DNA of 64,000 bases from Tomocerus qinae (taxonomy: Eukaryota > Arthropoda > Collembola > Entomobryomorpha > Tomoceridae): NCBI GenBank assembly GCA_020055645.1, contig CM034546.1, positions 74,772,001-74,836,000 of the forward strand, given 5' to 3'. Under the pieces are notes generated by a model. It had not been told where the DNA came from. It did not search any database and was given only the letters and a program-made list of their open reading frames with translations. Numbering within the stretch: position 1 is the first letter of the stretch; the number at the start of each line of letters is the position of its first letter. A program made the translations under genes and the position numbers. Shown piece after piece: positions 44,748 to 57,246 of this stretch.

Positions 44748-45738
44748 ATGGAAGACAGTTGTGACTTAGAAAGTTTTGACGAAAGTCAAATTGACGATGT
44801 GACTACTGACATCAACGAATCGTTAGTAAGTGCTGTTCGACAACGAAGAATCCTGTATGACCCTAGATCGAACTCAAATAAAAACAAAAACGCAAAGGAA
44901 GCAGCATGGATGGAGATCGGTAAAGAATTAAATCAATCAGGTAAGTCCCAGGCGCCTGGTGCAATAATTCACAATTAATTACTCCTATAAATCAATACTG
45001 ACGCTAAATACTAATTAAAATCTAATTTTGTAGCATTATGGTGTCAAACTGAATGGAAAAAACTTAAGGCTGCTTATGGTCGGAAGAAGAAAGCTATCAA
45101 AGGCAAAAGTGGCCAGGCAAGACACCGAATTGAACTTTGGCCTCATTTCTTGTCAATGCAATTCCTAGACGACTTTGTTTTAGAAGGAAGGTAATAAGTA
45201 TTATTTAAATACTTAGTAAGATACCAAACCAATAGTATTTCGTAAAATTTAACATAAAAATTAAATAATAACGTTTAGCACATCTGGGAATATGAATGAC
45301 AGTAGTCAGGCTCTGAATAGTGTTCAACCAGATATTGCTTCATCGAGCGAGAAGATACAGAACGGAAATGAAATTGCTGAATTACCGGTGCCACCCATTC
45401 CATTGGAGCATCCAAAGGTAATAATATTATTGGCTATATATTGCTGTGAAAATAGAAGCCTTCTTTTTTAATAATATTCAAGGCGCCTTGTAATATATGT
45501 TTCCTTATAGAAACAGGTCCCAGTAAACAGAAAACGACCAATTGCAGACAAAGTAGATGAGGAAATCATTAAGTTTTTGAAAAAGCCTGAGGAAGAAATT
45601 GACAGTCATCACCACTTCTGCCTTGGACTAGCAGGTCAATTGAGAAAAATGACTGATCGACAATCCAGCATGGCCAAGATGAAAATTTCAAAGGTCATGT
45701 TTGAAGTAGAGTATGAGATGTGTGATGATGTAAAATAA
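44748..45738 (+). CDS. MADF-BESS protein of the Harbinger element
   Basis: Exons 44748-44940, 45034-45190, 45279-45417 and 45511-45738 give 238 residues with matching phases. Residues ~23-115 form an MADF (Myb/SANT-like) domain: L-V-S-A-V-R-Q-R-R-I-L-Y-D-P, N-A-K-E-A-A-W-M-E-I, then W-K-K-L-K-A-A-Y-G-R-K-K-K and E-L-W-P-H-F. A BESS-like C-terminal helix starts near C-L-G-L-A-G-Q-L and includes K-I-S-K-V-M-F-E-V. In Harbinger elements the companion Myb-like protein helps import the transposase into the nucleus and bind the element ends. No frame damage is seen. Confidence 0.88.
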
Positions 45739-45819
45739 GCCACGTTGATAAACGTTATTCTTGTCGATTATTTAATTTAATAAACAGATGAACGATTTCT
45801 GATCTCACTTCTTGCCAAT

Positions 45820-47504
45820 TTATTGATCATTTATTATACCAGCTCTTTCGTTTTGCCAGCTGACTTGACCGTTTCCAGAAAAATACGAGGCCAAATTGAT
45901 TCGCATTTGCTTAGCTAGTTTAGAATGCATATTTGATCCTAGATTTCCCAGTTTTGTAAGTGCAGAACTTCCTCCTTCGATACACCTCCAGGTACCATTT
46001 GGCTCATCGTTTTCATCTGCAAAACCAGAAGGGCAATAAAATCTTCTTTGGATGTCTAGTTTTAACTCTTCTGATCGTAAAAAATTATGTAGTGACACGG
46101 CAGCTGTTATGAATTAAAAATATCATTTTATTTATCAAAATCAGTCCTGGCGCCAGGTATAGCATTTGCATGTTTAAATAAGGTTTCAAAGTAATTAACT
46201 GAAATTAACTTGTACCTTTAACAATATTCACAGCATTTTCTGGCTTTGCAATCAACGGTCTTCGAAATACTCTAAATCGGCTGGATAATATCCCGAATGC
46301 ATTTTCTATGCATCTTCTTGCTCTGGATAAGCGATAATTAAAAATACGCTTTTCGTCAGACAGAAATTTTCCGGAAAAAGGTTGCATCATATAAGTAGTC
46401 AAAGGAAAGGCTTCATCTCCCACAAATACGCATGGATGATTGTAATGAGAATCATGAATATTGAGTGGCGCAGGGAATGGGAATGTACCTAGGTTAGATG
46501 ATCAAAATGTTCTTATGTCAAGTTATATCAAGAAACTTTGATATTAGAATAAATTGTAACTATGATTGATTACCTTCATTTAAATTCTTTCCTAATGCCG
46601 ATCTTGAGAATACACCACCATCACTTTGTCTACCAAATGCTCCAATGTCTATCGTTGTGAATCGGTAATTAGCATCACAAGTGGCAAGCAATATCACACT
46701 GAAAAATCCTTTGTAGTTATAATATGTTGACCCGGTGTTTGCGGGGGCTTGGATTTGCACGTGTTTACCGTCGATAGCTCCTAGACAATTGGGGAAATTC
46801 CAGAGATCTTGAAATTCGTCCATTATAATTTTCCAATCGGAGGCAGCAGGAGGCTAATAATTTACAATTTAAAATTATCATTAAATTTTCTGTAACGAGC
46901 TATTATTTACTACAAATCCTGGCGCCAGGTTGCAGGGTGGATGTAATTTTACCTTAACGTAAATAGGAGCAATCATTCTCCAAATTGTTTCAGTAGTTTC
47001 GTGAATTATCCTCCAAACTGTCGTGGTTCCTAAACTATAACTTGTGGAAATGCTTTTCAGTGAATCGCCCGTTGCAAGATATCTGAAAAACATTATTCAC
47101 AGGATTATCAGTATGTATTAAGAAAATTTAAAGTATAGTTTACTATAATATTTTAAATAAAATAGAGTATCTACTTTATATTATTTACATGTTACACTGT
47201 TTTACCTTAATGTGACGTACAATCTAACTCTTGGTGTTATAGATTGGCGATAATTAGTGTCTATTTTAAGGATTTCTTTTGTTAGAAGAGTCAAAAGTAA
47301 ATCGAATTGACTAGCTGTTAATCTGGTGTACTCGGTGAACTTTTCTGGATATTTTGAATACATTTCCTGGACTTTATGTTCTTCACCCATTTCCGGCCGC
47401 AACATATTCAGTGGATGTATCCAAAATCTTTTTCGATATTTCAATTTCCGTTTTCTTCTACGATTCAGTAACCAAATTAGTGCCAGTTTCTTTTTTTGGT
47501 CCAT
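45820..47504 (-). CDS. Harbinger DDE transposase, five exons
   Basis: Exons 47504-47206, 47082-46953, 46853-46574, 46488-46216 and 46103-45820 give 421 residues; all introns are GT-AG and in phase. An N-terminal helix-turn-helix part (S-L-G-T-T-T-V-W-R-I-I) precedes the DDE_Tnp_4 nuclease: D171 in G-A-I-D-G-K-H, D261 in V-G-D-E-A-F-P-L and E298 in R-R-C-I-E-N-A-F-G. The family's R-x(2)-E-x-A-F-G context and a C-terminal L-H-N-F motif are present. The enzyme cuts and joins element ends at 3-base targets. With all catalytic residues and no frameshift it may still be active. The convergent MADF-BESS gene ends 81 bases away. Confidence 0.93.
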
Positions 47505-47810
47505 TATAATAAATAAACTGATAATAATATGCTACATACAAAATAGCTATATTCGAACACTTGGCGCCAAGTAACTTGGTTCCATCAGCATTTAGGAATT
47601 AAGTGGTTGATGATAAAAGATTTCTGTTTCCACCAAAATTAAAGGCATAATTGGTTGAAGCAATAATAACTACAACCTTTTTTGTTAGTACACTTTTAGG
47701 TGGAAATGCTAGGACAAATTGGTAATAACAAATAATGCTGAAACAATTGTTTCCTAAGCATAAAGTGTTATAACCTCTGTGTATTTCTCTGCAGTGGAAA
47801 TCAGCCTTAA

Positions 47811-49192
47811 GGGTGATAATTTTATTTATTAACCTCCGTACTTTCTAGTTTACCCTTTACTGAATAATGGTCATTAGGTCAGGTCAAAATATGAAAATTT
47901 TGACGTTGTGTTCATACAATTATGAAGTCTTTGGTTACAAATTTTAAGAAATTTCTTGTAAAAATAGAAGCAATCTACAATAAATAGCAGCAGTAATTTT
48001 TAGAAAGCAAATAAATGAAATGAAATAAATTAGAATGTGTAATAGCAATTAAATATATAGGAAATGTCAATAAATATTAATGTCTCACGGGTAAATTGTA
48101 AAAATTCAATCATAAAGAAGGATTTAGTTTTAGCAAATGGCATAGCAAGTTAGCAAGTAGGACAAAAGGTTAAGAACTTGAGATTTTGCATTCAAGTCTG
48201 TAAATGACTATATGTATAGAGCAAACTACAAAACTTTCAGAATATAAACGTAGATAAAATTATTTTCATGCGAAAATATGTTTTCTCACAATTGCTTTCT
48301 GCTCACCAGTTGAACTGAACGTCAGTCAATGGACAATGTGAAGATTAAATTTCATTAGCAACTCCCTCTTAATTTGAATGAATTTTGTCATCTTTCAATA
48401 CCGTGGTAACTCATTGTGTACATGGGAATTATTTAATGTCATCATTATTTAAGACGTACGTTAAAAAGAATCTACTTTAAAGAAAGTGACTTAATAACAT
48501 TAGATTTATTTTTGCTGAATTTTATTGGTGATAATATGTTTGACAACAAATTGGAAAGAAAAGAAGATTTTTGCATTTATAAATTTTTATCGATGACATA
48601 GACAGAGATTTTATTAATGCATGTATGCTTAACTCCACGTTCTAAGGTTGTTGCAACATATAGTTAAAAAATTATTTTTAATGCAGTGGAATGTTGATTA
48701 TGTACATTGACAAACCTTGTTTTTAAACACACACCGATCTCATTTTTGAAGAAAAGACAATTTAAAGACAGTTTGCTTTAATCTTCTTATTCCTATTATT
48801 TTTCTAATAATCCATGAATTTAGATTCTGAATTTTATTTTTAAAGTTTTTATTTGCTACTGAATGAGTACCAACATTTACAGTAGCGAATTGGAGACACA
48901 AAAGTCTAGACAATTTATTACTAGACATAAATAGACAGAAAGTACATATTCAGTACAAGGAAAGATCAACGTTGTCAAATTTTATTAAAGTTTTAACATA
49001 CTTTATGAGTTTATGGTCGTCACTGGGGAATTTGGAGACAATATAAGAAGTACTATAATGGCTCTTTAAAATTTCTTTTAACAGGTTAACTCGCATTTTA
49101 GAAATTTTTTATCGGGTGAAAGTCGTCTTTGGAAATACGCCTTCTATATAAATCGTTTCGGCACACATTAACATAATGTCGACACATTCATT
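47811..49192. other. Stretch without a recognised gene
   Basis: AT-rich. The 62-codon minus frame at 48740-48928 has no motif support. Confidence 0.55.
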
Positions 49193-49800
49193 TTATTTTT
49201 GAAAAGTAACATTTCTTCGTTTCATTGTTAAAGGTTGAATATCAGGAAATTTTTTCTTCAACATATTTGTAATTGTCTTTACTATTAGATCGAATTCTTC
49301 GGGTTTGAGGTATTCTTTTAAGGAGTCAAATATGTCAACACAGTTTGACATTATGTCAACAAGGATTAGAAAAAAAATGTTGGCGAACATTTACCGGAAT
49401 TAAAAAAAACCAAATATTATCTGGTGTATTGTCTATGCACATGTTCATTTTTCGAAGTTCTGGTGGTTCAGTTGAATTATATGTGAAAGAAATAAGCGTG
49501 GATGGCATAGCAAAAATGATATCCTTAATTTTCTCGTGATTTTTCGAAGCAATATCAATGTAGTAGTCTATTACAGCATCAGTTAAGTATTTATCTGTGC
49601 AAAGTAGTGCAATGTCCCCATCTTCCACAGTTGTATAAAGACCAGGAATTTTAATAATTCCTGTTTTTAGAAGTAGAATAGTTGGAAATATTTTTTGTTG
49701 AGCTGCTTTTACGTTTTGGCATCCTGTCTTTGCGTCTTCTAGTAGCTGATTTACATGAAATCTTTACTGGGGATATTTTGGCTATTTCCTCTGCGTGTTG
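49193..49800 (-). pseudogene. Ulp1/SENP-like (C48 peptidase) gene remnant
   Basis: Two overlapping minus-strand frames together resemble the N-terminal half of a C48 protease domain. The first (to ~49356) has Y-L-T-D-A-V-I-D-Y-Y, like the family's W-L-x-D-x-x-I-x-x-Y, and F-L-I-P-V-N. The second (49390-49193) has V-D-I-F-D-S-L-K-E-Y, like the segment carrying the catalytic Asp. They meet at a run of eight T where one base of shift changes frame, just after the position of the family's catalytic His. An upstream Lys/Arg-rich frame (near 49690-49800) is also out of step. The Cys part is missing. Domains of this type occur in several DNA transposons, so this may be a dead element gene. It could instead be spliced at a GTAAAT donor, so pseudogene status is not certain. 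Confidence 0.5.
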
Positions 49801-49972
49801 TCACAAATACATTACAGTTGATTTTGAATTGTGTAGTTTTAGTAATAAATAGTTTAATAATCAAAAAATCTAACTAGCATCTGCAATTTATCAGAATATT
49901 TGAATGTGTAGGACGGGACAGTCTACAAAAGTTAGCTTTAATGAAGTATCACAGGTGGCGGTGACTACTCCA

Positions 49973-50040
49973 AAAAGGCAAAAACTAACAAAAAGGCAAA
50001 AAGTTGGCTTTTTGCCTTTTTGCTAGCAAAAAGGCAACCT
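49973..50040. repeat. AAAAAGGC / GCCTTTTT palindromic cluster
   Basis: Three aaaaaggcaa repeats face an inverted gctttttgcctttttg block. It resembles the interior of the family B MITEs but lacks their CAGGGAAC ends, so it may be a remnant. Confidence 0.6.
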
Positions 50041-50299
50041 TTTTCATGCCTTGGTTGATTACTAAATTCTACAGTAATTCAAATTAGATCAATATTGATC
50101 ATAATTGACTATCAAAATCAAAAAGTTTTAAAATAAGTTGTTAATAAGGTTCGGTTGCTTTTTTACAAAATCATTTGTACCAAACAGTTAACTCCTAATT
50201 TCCATGTTATCATTTGATTTGTATTATTTACTAAATTATATTAATTGAAACTAATTTACTCTGTCGAAAGGCAACTTTGATTGAAGCAGTCAATAAATT

Positions 50300-50720
50300 A
50301 TTATTATTGACTATCAAAATAAATCTTAAATTTGGTAGGAGCGGAGTGAAATATTTTCCGCAAACAATTTATAGGAAACGCAATTGAACTTTTTAATACC
50401 CATTTTTTTCTTTTACTATCAAAATGAAACAAAGTGAGCCTGTGGTATCTCAGCAACCAATTTACCAACCGATTTACCTCAAAATCAATAGAGGTTGTAA
50501 GTGGTCCACAAACATTTTTTCGCCAAGTTTGGTCAATATCCGTCATAGCATTCGAAAGTTATCGTAGGGACAAAAGGACGGTCGTACCGACAGAGTTTAC
50601 GGTTCTATAAGCTTGCTTCCTCAGGCGATGAGCTAAAATTACAATACAATAAAACCTACAGCAAGCCGTAACAGAAGCTCGCCTGAGAAAAGGGGACCGT
50701 GCCCACATCTTTGGTAGAAT
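50300..50720 (-). repeat. Inverted, diverged copy of the terminal part of element E
   Basis: Read on the minus strand it matches the first ~400 bases of the E elements further right: a ctcgcctgag/gcgagct hairpin, the gtccgtac-type repeats (degenerate here), then ttcgaaagcta..gacggatattgaccaaacttggc and tggttgctgagata. A second gcgagct hairpin region lies at 50660-50690. Confidence 0.7.
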
Positions 50721-50759
50721 AATAGAAATTGGTTTATTTTGATATTTATTAATTAACAT

Positions 50760-51115
50760 TGAGTATCAAAATAGATGAATGCTGACCATCAAAAAAAATG
50801 GAAAATCAAAGTAGATAAACGTTGATTATGAAAATCGACAGAAAATAAAAAAATAATGTTGACTATCAAAATCAACAGAATATCAAAATTGATTAATGCT
50901 GACTATCAAAATCAACAGAAACCCAAAATTGATTAATGTTGACTATCAAAATCAACAGAAGATCAAAATTGATTAATGTTGACTATCAAAATCAACAGAA
51001 CCCCAAAATTGATTATTGCTGACTATCAAAATTAACAGAAATTCAAAATTGATTAATGCTGACTATCAAAATTAACAGAAAATCAAAATTGATTAATGTT
51101 GACCATCAAAATTCC
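50760..51115. repeat. 40-base tandem repeat, about nine units
   Basis: Unit gattaatgttgactatcaaa plus atcaacagaagatcaaaatt, period 40, moderately diverged. The same unit in the opposite orientation fills the second half of each E element (for example 54060-54700). Confidence 0.9.
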
Positions 51116-51199
51116 TTATTAAGGCGAGCTAAAACGCCCGTGTACAATAATGGATTAATATTGTCTACCAAATGAAATAGTCATGCTTTGTTAAACAGA

Positions 51200-51632
51200 A
51201 GCACATCTAAATTTTGGGTTTCTGTTGATTTTAATAGTCAACATTAATCAATTTTCATCGCGCGGACGGACAGACTGTGCGATTCTATATAGCTCGTCAG
51301 GCGAGCTAACAAGCATACAGATTTATTTTGGTCTCTGTTTTACAACCATTACAAATATTTCAACAAGTTATCAATAAAAGCGGCATTATGGCAATCAACA
51401 GTAACACCGAAGATTAAATAACATATATTTTCGGCTGTTATTTGCCAACCGTTGGAAATATTTTGTCAACAATCAATAGGGATCGTCACAAGACCATAGA
51501 AAATGATTTTGCCAAGTTTGGTTAAATTCCGTCAATTCCTTCGGGAGTTATCGTGGGGACAAACTTGGTGTAGTTTCATCGCGCGGACGGACAGACTGTG
51601 CGATTCTATATAGCTCGTCAGGCGAGCTAAAA
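51200..51632. repeat. Element E end fragments with a 55-base direct repeat
   Basis: The block from tcatcgcgcggacgg through tcgtcaggcgagctaa occurs at about 51257-51311 and again at 51577-51631. Between them is a diverged inverted copy of the E terminal region (gccaagtttggttaaattccg, gggagttatcgtgg). These are nested or repeatedly inserted E ends. Confidence 0.75.
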
Positions 51633-52165
51633 AACACTCAATTTTCTAATTCATCGCTTGACGCTACATTGCTAATTAAGGCCAACTCGGCCTTAAAATG
51701 GTGCATTGTCCAGTGATGGCAGTATGTATAATGGTGATTAAAAGTATCCGAGTCAAAAATGTGGTGGGTAACCGGAGTAATTTGCCAATAGCCAAATTCT
51801 CTGTCTAAACAAAAGTTGACTCTGGGCCGTACTAAGGCGAAGATTTGGAATATTTTTTGACTCTATCAATGTAACGTAAAATATGTACCTCTGGCCCTGG
51901 CCCACCTAATGACAAAACATAAAAATGTCAGTTGGAATTAACATAAAAATCTTTGTATCTAAAATACATTCTACCCATCGTACAACATTGCCCCGGGGAA
52001 TACATACTAGCTATATTTATAACAGGAGTTGGGTCCTGTGACCGGTACATTATATTAGTGATGTACCCAATTGAATGCCGGTGTAATTGACCTACTAGAA
52101 ACCATAATTCTTACAAAATTGTTTGTAGATGCACTAGCCCCATGTACTACAGGACCTGGGTCCTG
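51633..52165. other. Stretch before the satellite, no gene
   Basis: Contains gggtcctgtgaccg twice, 120 bases apart (51.03 and 51.15 kb past 1000, i.e. near 52033 and 52149), just before the satellite begins. No frame of note. Confidence 0.5.
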
Positions 52166-53610
52166 TGACCGCCTAGTATAAACATAATTATTATACCATG
52201 TCTGTAAAATATCTGGTACATTTGTTAATTTTTGAAATTTAGAAATACTGATGCAAGTAGTTTTTTATGGGTGTTATACTGCATCGTTTTTCATTAAATT
52301 TCTGTTAAATTAAAACAACGATGCTTCTATTTAACTCATTTATTTATAAATCGAGGAATTAACAATGGTAATTTTTCAGCGCAGCACATCATTACGGTGA
52401 ATACCTAACATTGAAAGACACTGTCCTCGAGTCAAAAATATCCACCCTACCATCTGTTCATTTAAGGTGATTACAGGAACTTTCAGGGACCTACTATGGA
52501 TCCAATTAAATTGTTCCTAATATATACATAATTATTATACTATGTATAAAAAATATCTAGTATATGTGTTAATTTTTGAAATTTAGAAATACTGATGCAA
52601 GTAGTTTTTTATGGGTGTTATACTGCATCGTTTTTCATTAAATTTGTGTTAAATTAAAACAACGATGCTTCTATTTAACTCATTTATTTATAAATCGAGT
52701 AATTAGCAATGGTATTTTTTCAGCGCAGCACATCATTAATGTGAATACCTAACATTGAAAGACACTGCCCTCGAGTCAAAAATATCCACCCAACCATCTG
52801 TTCATTTAAGGTGATTGCAGGAACTTTCAGGGAGATACTATAAATCTAATTAACTTGTTCCTAATATAAACATAATTATTATACCATGTCTGTAAAATAT
52901 CTGGTACATTTGTTGATTTTTGAAATTCAAAAAAAACTGATGCAAGTAGTTTTTTATGGGTGTTATACTGCATCGTTATTCATTAAATTTCTGTTAAATT
53001 AAAACAACGATGCTTCTATTCAAGTCATTTATTTTTAAATCGAGTAATTAGCAATGATTTTGTTTCAGCGCAGCACATCATTAATGAGAATACCTATCAT
53101 TGAGTGACACTGTCCTCCTGTCAAAAATATCCACACAACCATCTGTTCATTTAAGGTGATTGCAGGAACTTTCAGGGAGATACTATAGATCTAATTAACT
53201 TGTTCCTAATATAAACATAATTATTATACCATGTCTGTAAAATATCTGGTACATTTGTTGATTTTTGAAATTTACAAATACTGATGCAAGTAGTTTTTTA
53301 TGGGTGTTATACTGCATCGTTTTTCATTAAATTCCTGTTAAATTAAAACAACGATGCTTCTATTTAACTCATTTATTTATAAATCGAGGAATTAACAATG
53401 GTAATTTTTCAGCGCAGCACATCATTACGGTGAATACCTTACATTGACAGATACTGTCCTCGAGTAAAAAATATCCACGCAACAATCTGTTCATTTAAGG
53501 TGATTGCAGGAACTTTCAGGGAGATACTATAAATCTAATTAAATTGTTCGTAATAAAAACATAATGATTATACCATGTCTGTAAAATATCTGGTACATTT
53601 GTTGATTTTT

Positions 53611-54836
53611 AGCTCGCCTGAGGAAGCGAGCTTATTGAACCGCACAGTCTGTCCTTACGTCCGTACGTCTGTACGTCCGTACGTCCGTCGCCACGATAAC
53701 TTTCGAAAGCAATGACGGATATTGACCAAACTTGGCAAAAACAATGCCTATGGACCACTAACGATCCCTATTGAATTGGGGGTTAATCGGTCCATTGGTT
53801 GCTGAGATAACGCGCGCTCACTTTGTCTTCATTTTGATAGTCAAAATTAAATGGACATTAAAAGTTCATTTGTGCTTCCTATGGATTGTTAGCGGGATAG
53901 TACAAATTATTAAATGCCGCTTCGACCAAATTTAAGATTTTATAATAAAGTAAATAAATCCGGAGAATACCTATTATTGGACGGAAATAAATCAATTTCG
54001 CATTTATATGCACACTGATAGTCAAATTTACATTTTTCGAATTGGGTTTCTTTATGATAGTCAATATTAACCGATTTTGATTTCTTGTTCATTTTGATAA
54101 TTAATATTAGTCAAATTAGATTTTTTGTTTATTTTAAAATTCATTATTGTTTAACTTTGATGTTTTGTTTATTTTGATACTCAATATTATTCAATTTTGA
54201 ATTTTTGTTTATTTTGATAATCAGTATTATTCAATTTTGAATTTTTGTTTATTTTAATACTCAGTATTATTCTATTTTGATTTTTTGTTATTTTTGATAC
54301 TCAATCTTAATCAATTTTGATGTTCTGTTGATTTTCATAGTCAACAATTATAAATTTTGATTTTCTGTTGATTTTCATAGTCAACAGTTATCTATTTTGA
54401 ATTTCTTCTGATTTTCATAGTCAACAATTATCTATTTTGATTTTCTGTTGATTTTAATACTCAATAATAATCTATTTTGATTATCTGTTGATTTTAATAG
54501 TCAATATTATACTATTTTGACTTTCTGTTGATTTTATAAGTCAATAATAACCTATTTTGACTTTCTGTTGATTTTAATAGTCAATATTAATCTATTTTGA
54601 CTTTCTGTTGATTTTATAAGTCAATAATAACCTATTTTGACTTTCTGTTGATTTTAATAGTCAATATTAATCTATTTTGATTTTCTCTAAATCTTATAAG
54701 ATTTTTCCAATAATTATAAATGTTGATTTAGTTTGAATTACATTTTACTAATCAAAAAAATATTATTATTATTCCACCAAAAATGTGTACACGGTTCCCT
54801 TTGATCAGGCGAGCTTCTGTTACGGCTTGCCGTAGG
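53611..54836. mobile_element. Element E copy 1, inside the satellite
   Basis: 1226 bases inserted in a satellite monomer at gattttt|aaatttag, with a possible tttt duplication (54837-54840). It starts with a hairpin (AGCTCGCCTGAGGAAGCGAGCT), then gtccgtac-type repeats, ~400 bases of unique sequence, then ~16 inverted-orientation 40-base repeats, and ends near gcttgccgtagg. No coding capacity; the 61-codon minus frame at 53879-54064 is preserved only because the copies are young. Compared with E2 and E3 it lacks 13 bases near 53849 and one 40-base unit. The superfamily is not recognised. Confidence 0.75.
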
Positions 54837-57246
54837 TTTTAAATTTAGAAATACTGATGCAAGTAGTTTTTTATGGGTGTTATACTGCATAGTTATTCAT
54901 TAAATTTCTGTTAGATTAAAACAACGATGCTTCTATTCAAGTCATTTATTTATAAATCGAGTAATTAGCAATGGTATTTTTTCAGCGCAGCACATCATTA
55001 ATGTGAATACCTAACATTGAAAGACACTGTCCTCGAGTCAAAAATACCCACCCAACCATCTGTTCATTTAAGGTGATTGCAGTAACTTTCAGGGAGATAC
55101 TATAGATCTAATTAAATTGTTCCTAATATAAACATAATTATTATACTATGTATGCAAAATATCTGGTACATTTGTTGATTTTTTAAATTTAGAAATACTG
55201 ATGCAAGTAGTTTTTTATGGGTGTTATAATGCATCGTTTTTCATTAAATTTCTGTTAAATTAAAACAACGATGCTTCTATTTAAGTCATTTATTTGTAAA
55301 TCAAATAATTAGCAATATTTTTGTTTCAGCGCAGCACATCATTAATGAGAATACCTATCATTGAGTGACACTGTCCTCCTGTCAAAAATATCCACACAAC
55401 CATCTGTTCATTTAAGGTGATTGCAGTAACTTTCAGGGAGATACTATAAATCTAATTAAATTGTTCATAATATAAACATAATTATCATACCATGTATGCA
55501 AAATATCTGGTACATTTGTTGATTTTTTAAATTTAGAAATACTGATGCAAGTAGTTTTTATTATTGTTATACTGCATCGTTATTCATTAAATTTCTGTTA
55601 AATTAAAACAACGATGCTTCTATTCAAGTGATTTATTTTTAAATCGAGTAATTAGCAATATTTTTGTTTCAGCGCAGCACATCATTAATGAGAATACCTA
55701 TCATTGAGTGACACTGTCCTCCTGTCAAAAATATCCACACAACCATCTGTTCATTTAAGGTGATTGCAGGAACTTTCAGGGAGATACTATAGATCTATTT
55801 AAATTGTTCCTAATATAAACATAATTATCATACCATGTATGCAAAATATCTGGTATATTTGTTGATTTTTTAAATTTAGAAATACTGATGCAAGTAGTTT
55901 TTTATGAGTGTTAAAATGCATCGTTTTTCATTAAATTTCTGTTAAATTAAAACAACGATGCTTCTATTCAAGTCATTTATTTTTAAATCGAGTAATTAGC
56001 AATATTTTTGTTTCAGCGCAGCACATCATTATTGAGAATACCTATCATTGAGTGACACTGTCCTCCTGTCAAAAATATCCACACAACCATCTGTTCATTT
56101 AAGGTGATTGCAGGAACTTTCAGGGAGATACTATAAATCTAATTAAATTGTTCCTAATATAAACATAATTATTATACTATGTATAAAAAATATCTGATAT
56201 ATTTGTTGATTTTTGAAATTTAGAAATACTAATGCAAATAGTTTCTTATTATTGTTATACTGCATCATTCTTCATTAAATTTCTGTTAAATTAAAACATA
56301 GATGCTTTTATTTAAGTCAATAATTAATAAATGGAGTAATTAGCACTGGTTTTGTTTTTCTTGCAGTACATCATTAATGTGAATCCCTAACATTGACAGA
56401 CAATGTCCTCGAGTCAAAAATATCAACTCAACCATCTGTTCTTTTAAGGTGATTACCGGAACTTTCAGGGATCTACTATGGATCTAATTTCATTGTTCCT
56501 AATATATACATAATTATTATACTATCTGTAAAATATCTGGTATATTTGTTAATTTTTTGAAATTTAGAAATACTAATGCAAATAGTTTCTTATTATTGTT
56601 ATACTGCATTTCTCTTCTTTAAATTTCTGTTAAATTAAAACAAAGATGCTTCTAGTTAAGTCAATAAGTATTAAACCGAGTAATTGACACTATTTTTGTT
56701 TTTCGCGCAGCTCATCAGTAATATGAATACCTAACATTGACAGAGACTGTCCTCAGTTAAAAATATTCAAACAACCTTCTGTTCATTTACGGATATTGCA
56801 GGAACTTTAAGGCACCTACTATAGATCTATTTAAATTATTCGTAATATAAACATAATTATCATACCATGTATGCAAAATATCTGGTACATGTGTTAATTT
56901 TTGAAATTTAGAAATAGTGATGCCAGTAGTTTTTTATGGGTGTTATACTGCATCGTTTTTCATTAAATTCCTGTTAAATTAAAACAACGATGCTTCTATT
57001 TAACTCATTTATTTATAAATCGAGGAATTAACAATGGTAATTTTTCAGCGCAGCACATCATTACGGTGAATACCTTACATTGACAGATACTGTCCTCGAG
57101 TAAAAAATATCCACACAACAATCTGTTCATTTAAGGTGATTGCAGGAACTTTCAGGGAGATACTATAAATCTAATTAAATTGTTCGTAATAAAAACATAA
57201 TGATTATACCATGTCTGTAAAATATCTGGTACATTTGTTGATTTTT

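Larger units (their letters stand above)
44379..47807. mobile_element. PIF/Harbinger DNA transposon, apparently intact
   Basis: 3429 bases bounded by the 3-base duplication TAA (44376-44378, 47808-47810). The terminal inverted repeats read ATGCTTATTTCCACTG at the left and AGGCTGATTTCCACTG as the complement of the right end. It carries the two genes expected of the superfamily, divergent in product but convergent in direction: an MADF-BESS DNA-binding protein on plus and a DDE transposase on minus. Both have complete frames after splicing. GGCGCCAGG-like motifs recur inside (near 44950, 46147, 46920 and 47563). Boundaries rest on the short TIR and a 3-base duplication, so they could shift slightly. 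Confidence 0.88.
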
